Assembly (NCBI GenBank): GCA_016721425.1 | Contig: JADKID010000007.1 | Location: 186,001 to 250,000, forward strand | DNA from: Bryobacterales bacterium | GTDB lineage: Bacteria > Acidobacteriota > Terriglobia > Bryobacterales > Bryobacteraceae | Reading direction: 5' to 3' | DNA: 64,000 bases | Shown here: piece by piece, positions 48,188 through 58,559 of the stretch | Position numbering within the stretch: the stretch's first letter is position 1 | Layout: each line of letters begins with the position of its first letter | The notes under the pieces: generated by a model | What the model saw: only the letters and a program-made list of their open reading frames with translations | What the model was told of the DNA's origin: nothing | The model's database searches: none | Made by a program: the position numbers and the translations under genes

Positions 48188-49201
48188 ATGAACGCTATCC
48201 CCTCGCCCGATCAGATCATGCAGGTTGGGCTCGGCTTCTGGGCTTCCAAAACTCTGCTCAGTGCCGTCGAGATGGAAGTCTTTACCGAGCTCGCCCGCCG
48301 CCCGGTAGACCTAGCGACCCTCCGCGGACGCCTCGGGCTTCATCCCCGATCCGCCGCGGATTTCCTTGACGCGCCGGTAGCATTGGGCTTTCTGGAACGG
48401 AGCGGGGGATTTTACCGGAACGCACCCGCCACCGATTACTACCTCGACAAGCACAAGCCCTCCTATTTGGGCGGAATCCTTGAAATGGCGAACCATCGTC
48501 TGTATCCCTTCTGGGGCACTCTGACGGAGGCGCTGAGGACCGGTCAGCCACAGAACGAAGCAAAAGGCGGAGGGTTACCGCTCTTCGAGTCTCTGTATGC
48601 CGATCCCAATCGGCTGAAGGAATTTCTGAAGGCGATGTCCGGCATGAGTAGTGGCGCTGCTATGGTGATTGCCGAGAAGTTCCCCTGGCACAACTACGGC
48701 ACGTTCGCCGACATCGGTGCGGCGCAAGGTGAAGCCATCGTCCGCATCGCCGGCGCGCATCCCCATCTCACCGCCATCGGGTTCGACCTGGCGGAAGTAG
48801 GCCCGATCTTTGAAGAGCATATCGAAGTGAACGGCCTTGCTGGCCGCGCAACATTCGTACCCGGCAGCTTTTTCACCGACCCTATGCCGAAAGCCGACGT
48901 CATCACAATGGGCCACATCCTCCATGACTGGGATCTGGAGGTCAAGGCGATGCTCATTGCGAAGGCCTTCGATGCGCTTCCGGAAGGCGGTTCGCTACTG
49001 GTTTACGAAACCCTGATCGACGATGACCGCTCGCACAATGCCACCGGTCTTTTGATGAGTCTCAACATGCTGATTGAAACACCAGGAGGCTTCGACTACA
49101 CTGGCGCCGATTGCCAGGGCTGGATGCGCGAGGCCGGCTTCCGCGACACTCGCGTGGAGCATCTGGCAGGGCCAGAGTTCATGGTGGTCGGCATTAAGTA
49201 G
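48188..49201 (+). CDS. SAM-dependent O-methyltransferase (COMT-like)
   Basis: A 337-residue protein with an N-terminal winged-helix dimerisation domain (WASKTLLSAVEMEVFTELAR, VALGFLERSGGFYRN) and a class I methyltransferase domain: TFADIGAAQGEAIVRIA is the SAM motif, IGFDLAEVGPIF the acidic loop, and ADVITMGHILHDWD carries the His-Asp pair of caffeic-acid/hydroxyneurosporene-type enzymes. It probably methylates a hydroxyl group of a small aromatic or polyketide-like compound. The start is ATG 48188, with GGAGACAG upstream; the frame upstream would reach into the regulatory region. Confidence 0.9.
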   Translation: MNAIPSPDQIMQVGLGFWASKTLLSAVEMEVFTELARRPVDLATLRGRLGLHPRSAADFLDAPVALGFLERSGGFYRNAPATDYYLDKHKPSYLGGILEMANHRLYPFWGTLTEALRTGQPQNEAKGGGLPLFESLYADPNRLKEFLKAMSGMSSGAAMVIAEKFPWHNYGTFADIGAAQGEAIVRIAGAHPHLTAIGFDLAEVGPIFEEHIEVNGLAGRATFVPGSFFTDPMPKADVITMGHILHDWDLEVKAMLIAKAFDALPEGGSLLVYETLIDDDRSHNATGLLMSLNMLIETPGGFDYTGADCQGWMREAGFRDTRVEHLAGPEFMVVGIK

Positions 49202-49341
49202 ACACAGTAAGCCGTCCTGGGCTCAGTTTCGCGGCCAACTCGTGAATCTCTCACGTTCGAAGATCGCCTCCTGAATGAGCACCGCATCCACTGCCGATGC
49301 CGCGTGTCCGCCCCAACTCCGTCTCGACGCGAAATCCGGGT

Positions 49342-49350
49342 TGTTATAAT
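49342..49350 (+). promoter_or_regulatory. Extended -10 promoter for the metzincin gene
   Basis: TGTTATAAT is a perfect extended -10 (TGnTATAAT). Transcription would start near 49357, about 90 nt before the ATG at 49445. No clear -35 is needed or seen. Confidence 0.55.
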
Positions 49351-49444
49351 CAAGACGACCGGCGAAGGTCGAGTAGGCCCTGAGATCTGCGCTTTCTCGC
49401 TGGAGTCAGACGGCCTGGCGCGATGCGACGCGCGGGAAGGCGGG

Positions 49445-52400
49445 ATGTTGTTTAGCCCGACACGCAGCACTGGAGTTGAGAAGTGGTTGGCGGTCTGCCT
49501 GTTCGCACTCACGGCAGGGCTTCCCGCATTGAGCCAGGAACAACGGCTTGAGCCCCGCTCTAGTCTCTCACCGCTCCAGTCGCTGGTCAGAAACAACCCC
49601 GCCCAAGCTCTCCGCGAGGTCCAGCGCACCGGGCTCAGCCCGCAGTCCTGGCAGGGCGACCTGTTGACGGTTGTCGCTGACGATTTCGAGCATGGCGTCT
49701 CGACAATCGAATACTACCTCTCGGCCGAGGGGCAGCGGCGGCGTCTCTATTCCATCGGCCAGATGCCGGCGCAAACCTGCCCGGCGCCCATCGCGGTCAG
49801 GGGCTATCTCATTGGTGGCGAAGTCCTTGTTGAGTCCTTTCAAACGCTCCAACCGCCCAGGGATTCGCCGGCGTGTCTGCCCACCGGAGTCCAGCACACC
49901 GTCGTGATTCTGGCAGCATTCCCCTCTACTGCGTTGCCCGCCAATGTCACGGCGAGCTTTGCCCAAGCTGCCTTTTCGGGGCCAAATCGATCCGTCGATG
50001 GATACTATCGCGATGCCTCCTATGGCAAGGCATGGATCAGCGCCACGGTCATCGGTCCCATCCTGCTGGACGCCGATTATCCTTGCACGAACTCATTTCC
50101 GATCGTTGAAGCGGCGATGCGCGCCGCCGACGGTCAGGTGAACTTTCAGAACTTCAACAGGGTGGTGGTGATTGCCCCTCGCAGCACAACCGGATGCCCT
50201 GTCGGAATCGGCGGCATCGGTTGCTGGTCGATGAGCACGCCGGCTGCTGGCAGTTTTCAGGCATCCTGGGTCCTGGTCGGCGCCGACTATCTCAACACCA
50301 ACGACGCGCTGGTCAGCATTGCGGCTCACGAGTTGGGACACAGCCTCGGCCTGGGCCACTCCAACTCCCGCGACTTCGGCTCCGAGCCGCTTGGGGGTGT
50401 CGGACTTTCACCCAGGGATATCGAGTACTGGGACGTCTTTTCCACGATGGGCTTGAGTTTTTCCGTCGGCGCCAACTACGTCCTCGGACACTTTGCAGCC
50501 AGACAGAAGGCCTACCTGGGATGGTTGAGCCCCTCTACCGGCTACCAGAATATTGAGACATCCACCACAGCCACAATTCATCCCTATTCCGCCCAGACGG
50601 CCGATCTGAAGGCGGTGCGAGTGCGGCGCGGCGCGGGAATCGATGAATGGCTCTGGCTGGAATACCGTCAGCCTACTGGCAGCTACGACTCCACCCTCGC
50701 CACCTATAGCTCCTCGGCCTACTCTGGCGCACTCATCCATCACGAGCGCCCAAACGATTCTGCTACCGCTACCTTCCTGCTCGATTTCAATCCGACTGCG
50801 ACACCGAATGAATTCAGGAACGCCCCCTTGACGGCGGGCGCCACGTGGAACGACCCCTACACGAACCTGACCCTGCAGACTGCGGCAGTGGCAGGCAACC
50901 TGCAGGTGACGGCAACGTATCGTCCAATCAACTGCACCTATTCCGTCCTGCCCACTACCGTCAACGCCCCGGCTGCCGGAGGCGCCTTCTTTTTCGATGT
51001 CAGCACTGGAATCTCCTGTACCTATCAGGCGGTGACCACCGACGGTTTCCTCACTCTCGGATCGGGTGCCTCCGGCACCGGCAGTGGCCGCGTGAATTTT
51101 TCCGTGTCGGCCAACACCGTGCCGGCGGGGCGCACCGGAACCATCACCGTGAACGGCCAGTCCGTGACGGTCACGCAATCCCCGGCAACACTCGCGCCTT
51201 CGCTGACTATCACCAAAACCCACACCGGCAACTTCACCCAGGGCCAGACCGGCGCGCTCTACTCCGTGGTGGTCGCCAACGGAGCCGCCGCCGGACCCAC
51301 CACCGGCCTGGTCACTGTCACCGAAACCGTGCCTGCCGGCCTGACGCTCGTCTCCCTGGCCGGGCACCGGCTGGACTTGCGCAGCGACCACCTGTACCCG
51401 CAGCGACACGCTCGCCGCAGGTGCCGCCTACCCAGCCATCGCCGTAGCCGTCAACGTGGCATCCAACGCCACCACGCCCAGGATCAACTCCGTCGCCGTC
51501 TCCGGCGGGGGCTCCGCGACCGCCAGCACCACCGATTCCACCGTCATCCTCACCAAGCCGCCTGTGCTGACCATCACCAAAACCCACACCGGCAACTTCA
51601 CCCAGGGTCAGACCGGCGCGCTCTACTCCGTGACGGTCGCCAACGGAGCCGCCGCCGGACCCACCACCGGCCTGGTCACTGTCACCGAAACCGTGCCTGC
51701 CGGCCTGACGCTCGTCTCCATGGCCGGCACAGGCTGGACCTGCGCAGCGACCACCTGTACCCGCAGCGACGCGCTCGCCGCAGGTGCCTCAACCCAGCCA
51801 TCGCCGAGCCGTCAACGTGGCCTCCAACGCCACCACGCCCAGGATCAACTCCGTCGCCGTCTCCGGCGGGGGCTCCGCGACCGCCAGCACCACCTGCCGG
51901 CCTGACGCTCGTCTCCATGGCCGGCACAGGCTGGACCTGCGCAGCGACCACCTGTACCCGCAGCGACGCGCTCGCCGCCGGTGCTGCCTACCCAGCCATC
52001 GCCGTAGTCGTCAACGTGGCATCCAACGCCACCACGCCCAAGATCAACTCCGTCGCCGTCGCCGGCGGGGGCTCCGCGACCGCCAGCACCACCGATTCCA
52101 CCGTCATCCTTACGAAGCCGCCTGCGCTGACCATCACCAAATCCCACACCGGCAACTTCACCCAGGGCCAGACCGGCGCGCTCTACTCCGTGACGGTCGC
52201 CAACGGAGCCGCCGCCGGACCCACCACCGGCCTGGTCACTGTCACCGAAACCGTGCCTGCCGGCCTGACGCTCGTCTCCATGTCGGGCAGCGGCTGGACC
52301 TGCGCAGCGACCACCTGTACCCGCAGCGACGCGCTCGCCGCCGGTGCTGCCTACCCAGCCATCGCCGTAGCCGTCAACGTGGCCTCCAACGCCACCACGC

Positions 52401-54693
52401 CCAGGATCAACTCCGTCGCCGTCTCCGGCGGGGGCTCAGCGACCGCCAGCACCACCGATTCCACCATCATCCTCACCAAGCCGCCTGTGCTGACCATCAC
52501 CAAAACCCACACCGGCAACTTCACCCAGGGCCAGACCGGCGCGCTCTACTCCGTGACGGTCGCCAACGGAGCCGCCGCCGGACCCACCACCGGCCTGGTC
52601 ACTGTCACCGAAACCGTGCCTGCCGGCCTGACGCTCGTCTCCATGGCCGGCAGGCTGGACCTGCGCAGCGACCACCTGTACCCGCAGCGCGCGCACCGCC
52701 GCCGCGGGCCACCACCATCGCTCAACGGCTCCAACGCCACCACGCCCAAGATCAACTCCGCGGCGGTGGCGGGGGGGCCCGCGACCGCCAGCACCACCGA
52801 TTCCACCATCACCCCAAGCCGCCTGTGCTGACTATCACCAAAACCCACACCGGCAACTTCACCCAGGGTCAGACCGGTGCACTCTACTCCGTGACGGTCG
52901 CTAACGGAGCCGCCGCCGGACCCACCACCGGCCTGGTCACTGTCACCGAAACCGTGCCTGCCGGCCTGACGCTCGTCTCCATGGCCGGCACAGGCTGGAC
53001 CTGCGCAGCGACCACCTGTACCCGCAGCGACACGCTCGCCGCAGGTGCCGCATACCCAGCCATCGCCGTAGCCGTCAACGTGGCCTCCAACGCCACCACG
53101 CCCAAGATCAACTCCGTCGCCGTCTCCGGCGGGGGCTCCGCGACCGCCAGCACCACCGATTCCACTGTCATCCTTACCACCACCGTCCCCGTCACGCTTT
53201 CTCTATCCAGAACCCGGATGGCCTTCGGCGGTTCCGCCACGGTCTCCGCGATCACGCCGGCCCAGGAAGTTGTTCTTGGCATGGCCGGCGCCAGCACCAA
53301 CAGTTGGACCGCCGCCTCCTCCGGAGGTTGGTTGGGCGTCACACCAACATCGGGCCAGGGCCCCGGTAGGCTCAGCGTCTTCGTGGTTCCCTCCGCCTTG
53401 CCGCCAGCGGGGACCTACACCCGTTCGATCACTGTAAACGCCGCTGGCGCCACCAACGGTCCCATCCTACTCACGGCGACCCTGACTGTAAAGCCAACCA
53501 CGGCGCTGCCGTTCGGATATTTCGAAACCCCGCCGGACAACACGACCGGGATCTCGGGCAGTATCGCTGTCACCGGCTGGGCTCTGGATGATGTTGGGGT
53601 CAAGCAGGTGACTATTTGGCGGGACCCAGTTGGGCCTGAGCCAACTTACCCCAACGGCTACATCTACATCGGCGACTCTTTGTTCGTGCCCGGGGCTCGC
53701 CCCGACGTTGAAGCCACATTCAGCACCAGCCCCAATGCCTATCGCGCAGGCTGGGGCTATATGATGCTGACGAATGCTCTCCCCGCCAAGGGCAACGGCG
53801 TCTTCACCCTGCACGCCATCGCAGTGGACGAAGAAGGGAATTCGACGAAGTTGGGGTCCAAGACGATCACCGTCGATAATCTGCACTCCGTCAAGCCGTT
53901 CGGCGCAATTGACGCGCCGGCGCCAGGCCAGACCGTATCCGGCCTATTCGCCAACTCCGGTTGGGCCCTGACGCCCCAGCCCGCGCGCATTCCTCTGGAT
54001 GGCTCTACCGTCTGGGTCAATGTCGACGGGATCAATATCGCCAATGCGCTTTTTGGGCAACTTCGCCCGGACGTCGCATCCATCTTCCCCGGCTATGCCA
54101 ACAGCAACTCCAGCGCCGGCCAATATCTGCTCGACACCACCGCGTTTTCCAATACCATGCACACCATGGCCTGGATCGTCTATGACAATCTGGGCCACGG
54201 CGATGGCATCGGCAGCCGGTTCTTCCACATCCTGAACACGCCTACCGGGGCTGCCGCCGGATCGGCGCCGCTATCGCCCGAGGCCGCGGCGTCTGAACTC
54301 TCGCTCCGTATGCGGCTCTCCCGGCTGCAGGCGCCGCAAGCTGCCGCTCTCACCCATCCGGCGTATCGCAGAGGCTATGACCGCTCTGCCCCTCTCACCA
54401 CCATCCGGCAAGCTGGCGCGGGCCTTCTGGAGCCCATTGCGCTGAAAGAACTGGACCGCCTGGAGCTCTACCTGCCAGCCGGACAAGCCTGGACCGCGGC
54501 CCTGCGCGTTGCCGGAGAGCTGCGGGAGTTGCCCGTCGGCTCCACCTTTGACGCTGAGGGCGGCGTCTTCTACTGGCAACTGGGCCCCGTGTTCTTCGGA
54601 GAGTACGCGCTTGAATTCAGCGCCCTCGATGGTACAGTGCTCCCCGTTACTGTTCGAGTGGGCGCCGCTGAGACGGCCGCTACGGCTCAGTAA
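49445..54693 (+). pseudogene. Secreted metzincin (M11-like) protease with DUF11-type repeats; reading frame broken
   Basis: The gene starts at ATG 49445 (GGAAGG 6 nt before) with a signal (WLAVCLFALTAGLPALS). Residues ~130-420 form a metalloprotease domain with HELGHSLGLGH (His295, Glu296, His299, His305) and a later Met-turn-like STMGLSF, as in gametolysin-like metzincins. A BACON-like segment (~500-590) is followed by six DUF11-type repeats and then by Ig-like domains ending at 54693. The frame is lost in repeat 1 (one extra G near 51362), regained, and lost again in repeat 5-6. As written, the protein cannot be made whole. Consensus error in a repeat array is as likely as true decay. The 3' end overlaps the next minus-strand gene by 14 bp. 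Confidence 0.72.
51203..53176 (+). repeat. Tandem array of 363-bp DUF11-type repeats, nearly identical in DNA
   Basis: Units begin at 51203, 51567, 52127, 52490 and 52828, each encoding LTITKTHTGNFTQGQTGALYS and about 100 further residues. A truncated unit lies at about 51896-52126. The ideal period is 363 bp (121 codons), as seen exactly from 52127 to 52490. Others deviate: 364 bp (one extra G), 560 bp for two units (a 164-bp gap plus two single-base losses) and 338 bp (several small losses). The DNA copies are almost identical elsewhere. Confidence 0.9.
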
Positions 54694-56038
54694 CCGGTAG
54701 CGAGGTCAGCGCGCCTCCGTTGAAGCGGAGCCCCAGTGCCGCCAAACCAGCCTGTGTGCTGGTGATCTCGACTGTCCCCTGCCGCCCCTGCATCAGCGTC
54801 AATTCGGGCAGATCTCGCAGGCGCAGCGCCGTCTTTCCATTTGCCGTCAATGGGAACGTGGCGGAGCCGATCACCAGCCCCTCGTTGTCTCTCGCCGTCA
54901 CCGCGATCGTCACCGCCCCACCGGCGGAATTCAAGATCGCCACCGCCGTATCGAAGTTCCGCTCGTCGAACAAAAGACGCAAAGTCGTCGCGCCCAGGTT
55001 CGACAGCGGAACTACCGCCTCCTGCGCTGGCGCACCCGGAGATGTTTGACGGAAGACCGCAAATCCCGTAACGCCGGTTGGCAGCGTCACCTTGGCCCAG
55101 CCTGAATTCAACGGGCCTATATCCTGCGCCTCCAGCACCACCGAGCCTTTTGCTGGCACCACGCTGCTCACCGATCCGCCCACTCCCGGCAGGCTCAGCA
55201 CCGTCCCATCGTCCTTGAAAAACTGCGTCGAAACAGTCGCGGCGGATGTCCCGCTATTACCCAGATACAGAGCCGTATACCATCCCCCGCCAAAAACGAA
55301 CTGCGGTAGCAGCCGTGTGACCGTTGCGGCGCCAGGCGGCCGCTGCCCTCGCAGTACGGTTAACCGGACCGGAATTATCACCGGTGAATTCAACGCGCCC
55401 GCGGCATACACCGTGATCCGACCTGTATAAACCGCCGGGGCCAGCGTCTTTGATGTCAGCAGCGCAAAGAAATACCCAGGAGTTCGTCCGCCCTCGTTCC
55501 CGTTTGGCAGCAACTTGTCACCAACCACATCGAGCCAGCTCGGTGAACTGCTCGTCGTCAGTTCGTACTCCAACGCCTCGGCGGAACTGCTGACGTTGAT
55601 GCGCTGCGGCAGGAGCATATCCCCTTCGTCCACCGTCAGTTCCAGCGAGGCCGGCGACACCGCTACCGTCGGAGCGGCCGTCCCGCCTGGCTTGACATTG
55701 AGCCTGACGATATAGGCCAGCGTGTTCACCGCACCCGCTGTAACATTAACGAAACCCGAGTATTCACCCGCCGCCAGGCCCTGCGGTTGTATGCTGATCG
55801 TCAAGTCCGCTGGGGTCATATTCGCGCTGAGTTCCGCCTTCAGCCATGCGCCCCCGCCCGCTGTCATGGTGATGCTTACCGGTATGCCGGAGGCGATCCT
55901 GCGAACCTCCGGCTGAGGGATTGTCCCTCCCACCACATAGGTGAAGTTGATGATCTCGTCGGCCCGCGCGGCGCCGAGCGAGAAAAGTAGAATACTCACG
56001 AAGACTCGCAAATAAGAGTGCAGACGCGTTGAAGACAT
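54680..56038 (-). CDS. Secreted BACON-like protein with a C-terminal acidobacterial beta-sandwich module
   Basis: A 452-residue protein with a signal peptide (RVFVSILLFSLGAARA). Two BACON-like domains (ISIQPQGLAAGEYSGFVNV; TSSSPSWLDVVGD) are followed by the same C-terminal module seen twice at 6932-9283: GGWYTALYLGNSGTSAATV, SGWAKV, GFAVFRQTSPGAPAQEAVVP, LRLLFDERNFDTAVAI and ALGLRFNGGALTS. There is no enzyme motif. Probably surface-exposed. It converges on the protease gene with a 14-bp overlap. Confidence 0.82.
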   Translation of the reverse strand: MSSTRLHSYLRVFVSILLFSLGAARADEIINFTYVVGGTIPQPEVRRIASGIPVSITMTAGGGAWLKAELSANMTPADLTISIQPQGLAAGEYSGFVNVTAGAVNTLAYIVRLNVKPGGTAAPTVAVSPASLELTVDEGDMLLPQRINVSSSAEALEYELTTSSSPSWLDVVGDKLLPNGNEGGRTPGYFFALLTSKTLAPAVYTGRITVYAAGALNSPVIIPVRLTVLRGQRPPGAATVTRLLPQFVFGGGWYTALYLGNSGTSAATVSTQFFKDDGTVLSLPGVGGSVSSVVPAKGSVVLEAQDIGPLNSGWAKVTLPTGVTGFAVFRQTSPGAPAQEAVVPLSNLGATTLRLLFDERNFDTAVAILNSAGGAVTIAVTARDNEGLVIGSATFPLTANGKTALRLRDLPELTLMQGRQGTVEITSTQAGLAALGLRFNGGALTSLPVTEP

Positions 56039-56240
56039 GAATATCTGATATCACATTCCCAGGGTCAATACAACGGAGCTTGCCCGCTCATGCTCCACTG
56101 ATCCTCGTCATATCTCGATTAACGCCGCCTCCTGGACGCTTCAAAGCGTCATCCCATCACCCGCGGGATTCCACGACGCCACGCCGCCCCCACCCCCGGG
56201 TTCCCATTCCAGCTATTTTGGTGAAGAGCGTTCGTTCCCA

Positions 56241-58559
56241 TTGCAACTTCTGAACTTCACCTCGATCCTGCTTCTTTCGCCCCTGCTTCTGCCGGCGCCT
56301 GCCGCGCCACGCCAAGGCTTGTCCACGCCCGCTGCGTCCATCACCATCGACTACCCCGAAAATGGATCCATCTTTCCGCCGGACATGGAGCCGCCCACAT
56401 TCCTTTGGCGCGCCCCCTCAGCCTCCACCACCAACTGGCACATCGAAGTCCTGTTCGCCGATGGTACGCGGCGGCCCGTCACCACCCCGGTTGGCGAGCC
56501 AATGACACTCGGCCCAATCGACCCGCGCTGCGTCTCCGCCACCAACCGTCCGCCGGCTCTCACGCCCCAACAGGCCGCCTCGCATACCTGGAAGCCCGAC
56601 CCCGAACTCTGGGCTGCGCTGAAACAGCAATCCATCGAGAAGCCCGCTACCATCACCATCGCCGGCTACAGCCGCGGCGTTCCCGTCTCGCGAGGCTCCG
56701 TCCAAATTCTCACGTCCCGCGATCCCGTGGGCGCTCCCATCTTCTATCGCGACGTCCCGCTGATGCCCTCCGAGACCCAGAAGGGCGTCATCAAGCCCAT
56801 TGAGCCGAAGCTCGTCCCCTTGATTGCCTGGCGTCTGCGCTATCTCGATGAGCCAGCCAGCCGCGTTGTTCTGGAAGGTATGCATACCTGCGCCAATTGC
56901 CATTCCTTTTCCCGCGACGGAAAGACGATTGGACTCGATCTCGACGGGCCCCACAACGACAAAGGACTCTACGCCATCGTGCCCGTCGAACCGCAATCCA
57001 CTATTCGCACAGCCGACGTCATCTCCTGGAAGAAGTTCCGCAACCAGATGGAGCCCGGCAAGCGCATCGGCTTCATGTCCCAGGTCTCGCCCGATGGCCG
57101 CTACGTTGCCACGGCCACGGAAGTGCAATACTACGTCGCCAACTTCACTGACTATCGATTCCTTCAGGTTTTCTATCCCACACGAGGCATACTCGCCTGG
57201 TTCAACCGCGCCACGGGTCAGGTGAAGGCCCTCCCCGGCGCCGACGATCCCAGCTTTGTCCAGGCCAGCGCCGTCTGGAGCCCCGATGGCAAATACCTCG
57301 TCTTTCTCCGCGCACCCGCTGCCGAGTCCTACCCGCCCGGCGTGCCCCCTGCCACCTTTGCCAATGACCCCAACGAGATTCCCATCCGCTACGATCTCTA
57401 CCGTATCCCGTTCAACAACGGCGCCGGCGGCGCACCCGAGCCCATCCGCGGCGCCTCCCAAAACGGCATGAGTAATTCGTTTCCCAAGGTCTCCCCCGAC
57501 GGACGCTGGATCGTCTTCGTGAAAAGCCGTAATGGCCAATTGATGCGGCCAGACGGCCAGCTCTACATCGTTCCGTCCTCCGGCGGCGAGGCCCGCCGCA
57601 TGAGATGCAACACGGCCCTCATGAACTCCTGGCACAGCTTCTCGCCCAACGGCCGCTGGATGGTCTTCTCCTCCAAGAGCCGCTCGCCCTACACCCAAAT
57701 GTTCCTCACCCACATCGATGCCGAGGGCAACGATAGCCCGCCCATCCTCATCGAAAACTCCACTGCCTCCAACCGCGCCGTCAACATACCGGAGTTCGCC
57801 AACATCCCCAAGGGCGGACTGCTCCATATCGACGCGCCCGCCGCCGAGTTCTACCGGCTCTACGATCTCGCTTACGAGCTCACGGAGAAGGGGCAGATTG
57901 ATGCCGCCACTGCTGAATGGAAACGGGCCCTGGCTCTCGATCCCAGCGATGCCCGTGCCCGCAATAACCTAGGCGGCATCTTCCTCAAGCAGGGCCGCCT
58001 GCCGGAAGCCGCGGCCGAATTCAGAAAGGCGCTCTCCGCTAAGCCCGATCTGGCCGAGGCGCGCAGCAACCTGGCGCTGATACTCCTCCAGACCGGACAG
58101 TTCGCCGAAGCTGGCCGTCTGTTTCAGGAACTCCTCGCCGCGGATCCCACCTCCATGGAGGCTCTGGTGAACTTAGGTGGCGTCTACCTGATGCAGGGTG
58201 ACTACGCCGCGGCCGTCCGCACGCTGCGCGAGGCCCGGCGCCTGGAGCCCGATCGCCAACCCGTCTTGGGCAACCTCGCCTGGCTGCTGGCCACCTGCCC
58301 CGATGCCACCGTGCGCAATGGCGCTGAGGCCGTCACTCTGGCCGAACGCGCCGCCGAGCTCACCCACCGGGCCGATCCCGTCATCCTCGACACCCTGGGT
58401 GCTGCCTACGCTGAGGCCGGCCGCTTCGCCGATGCCATCAGTGCAGCGGAGCAAGCCATCGCCCTCTCCGCCACGCGCAACGATCCGTCGCTCACCGCAG
58501 CCCTGAAAGCCCGCCTTGCTAGATACCGGGCAGGCCAGCCCTACCACGAGTCTCGCTGA
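56241..58559 (+). CDS. Exported CxxCH / beta-propeller / TPR protein (short paralogue)
   Basis: A 772-residue protein from TTG 56241 (signal LNFTSILLLSPLLLPAPAA). The layout copies the 30590-33478 protein: an Ig-like start (ITIDYPENGSIFPPDMEPP), a shared SRGSVQILTSRDPVGAPIFY segment, HTCANCHSFSRDG with a c-type heme motif, propeller blades (WSPDGKYLVFLR, VSPDGRWIVFVK, FSPNGRWMVFSS) and TPRs. It has about five TPR units against nine in the other. The C-terminus (RYRAGQPYHESR) matches its paralogue. Its 3' end overlaps the MFS gene by 41 bp, convergent. Confidence 0.86.
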   Translation: MQLLNFTSILLLSPLLLPAPAAPRQGLSTPAASITIDYPENGSIFPPDMEPPTFLWRAPSASTTNWHIEVLFADGTRRPVTTPVGEPMTLGPIDPRCVSATNRPPALTPQQAASHTWKPDPELWAALKQQSIEKPATITIAGYSRGVPVSRGSVQILTSRDPVGAPIFYRDVPLMPSETQKGVIKPIEPKLVPLIAWRLRYLDEPASRVVLEGMHTCANCHSFSRDGKTIGLDLDGPHNDKGLYAIVPVEPQSTIRTADVISWKKFRNQMEPGKRIGFMSQVSPDGRYVATATEVQYYVANFTDYRFLQVFYPTRGILAWFNRATGQVKALPGADDPSFVQASAVWSPDGKYLVFLRAPAAESYPPGVPPATFANDPNEIPIRYDLYRIPFNNGAGGAPEPIRGASQNGMSNSFPKVSPDGRWIVFVKSRNGQLMRPDGQLYIVPSSGGEARRMRCNTALMNSWHSFSPNGRWMVFSSKSRSPYTQMFLTHIDAEGNDSPPILIENSTASNRAVNIPEFANIPKGGLLHIDAPAAEFYRLYDLAYELTEKGQIDAATAEWKRALALDPSDARARNNLGGIFLKQGRLPEAAAEFRKALSAKPDLAEARSNLALILLQTGQFAEAGRLFQELLAADPTSMEALVNLGGVYLMQGDYAAAVRTLREARRLEPDRQPVLGNLAWLLATCPDATVRNGAEAVTLAERAAELTHRADPVILDTLGAAYAEAGRFADAISAAEQAIALSATRNDPSLTAALKARLARYRAGQPYHESR

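Noticed and set aside
51203..53176. Repeats considered as a CRISPR array
   Set aside because: The unit is 363 bp, codes for protein and has no spacers.
56418..57827. 469-codon minus-strand frame opposite the propeller/TPR gene
   Set aside because: Same codon-phase artefact of high GC; the + strand gene has a paralogue confirming it.
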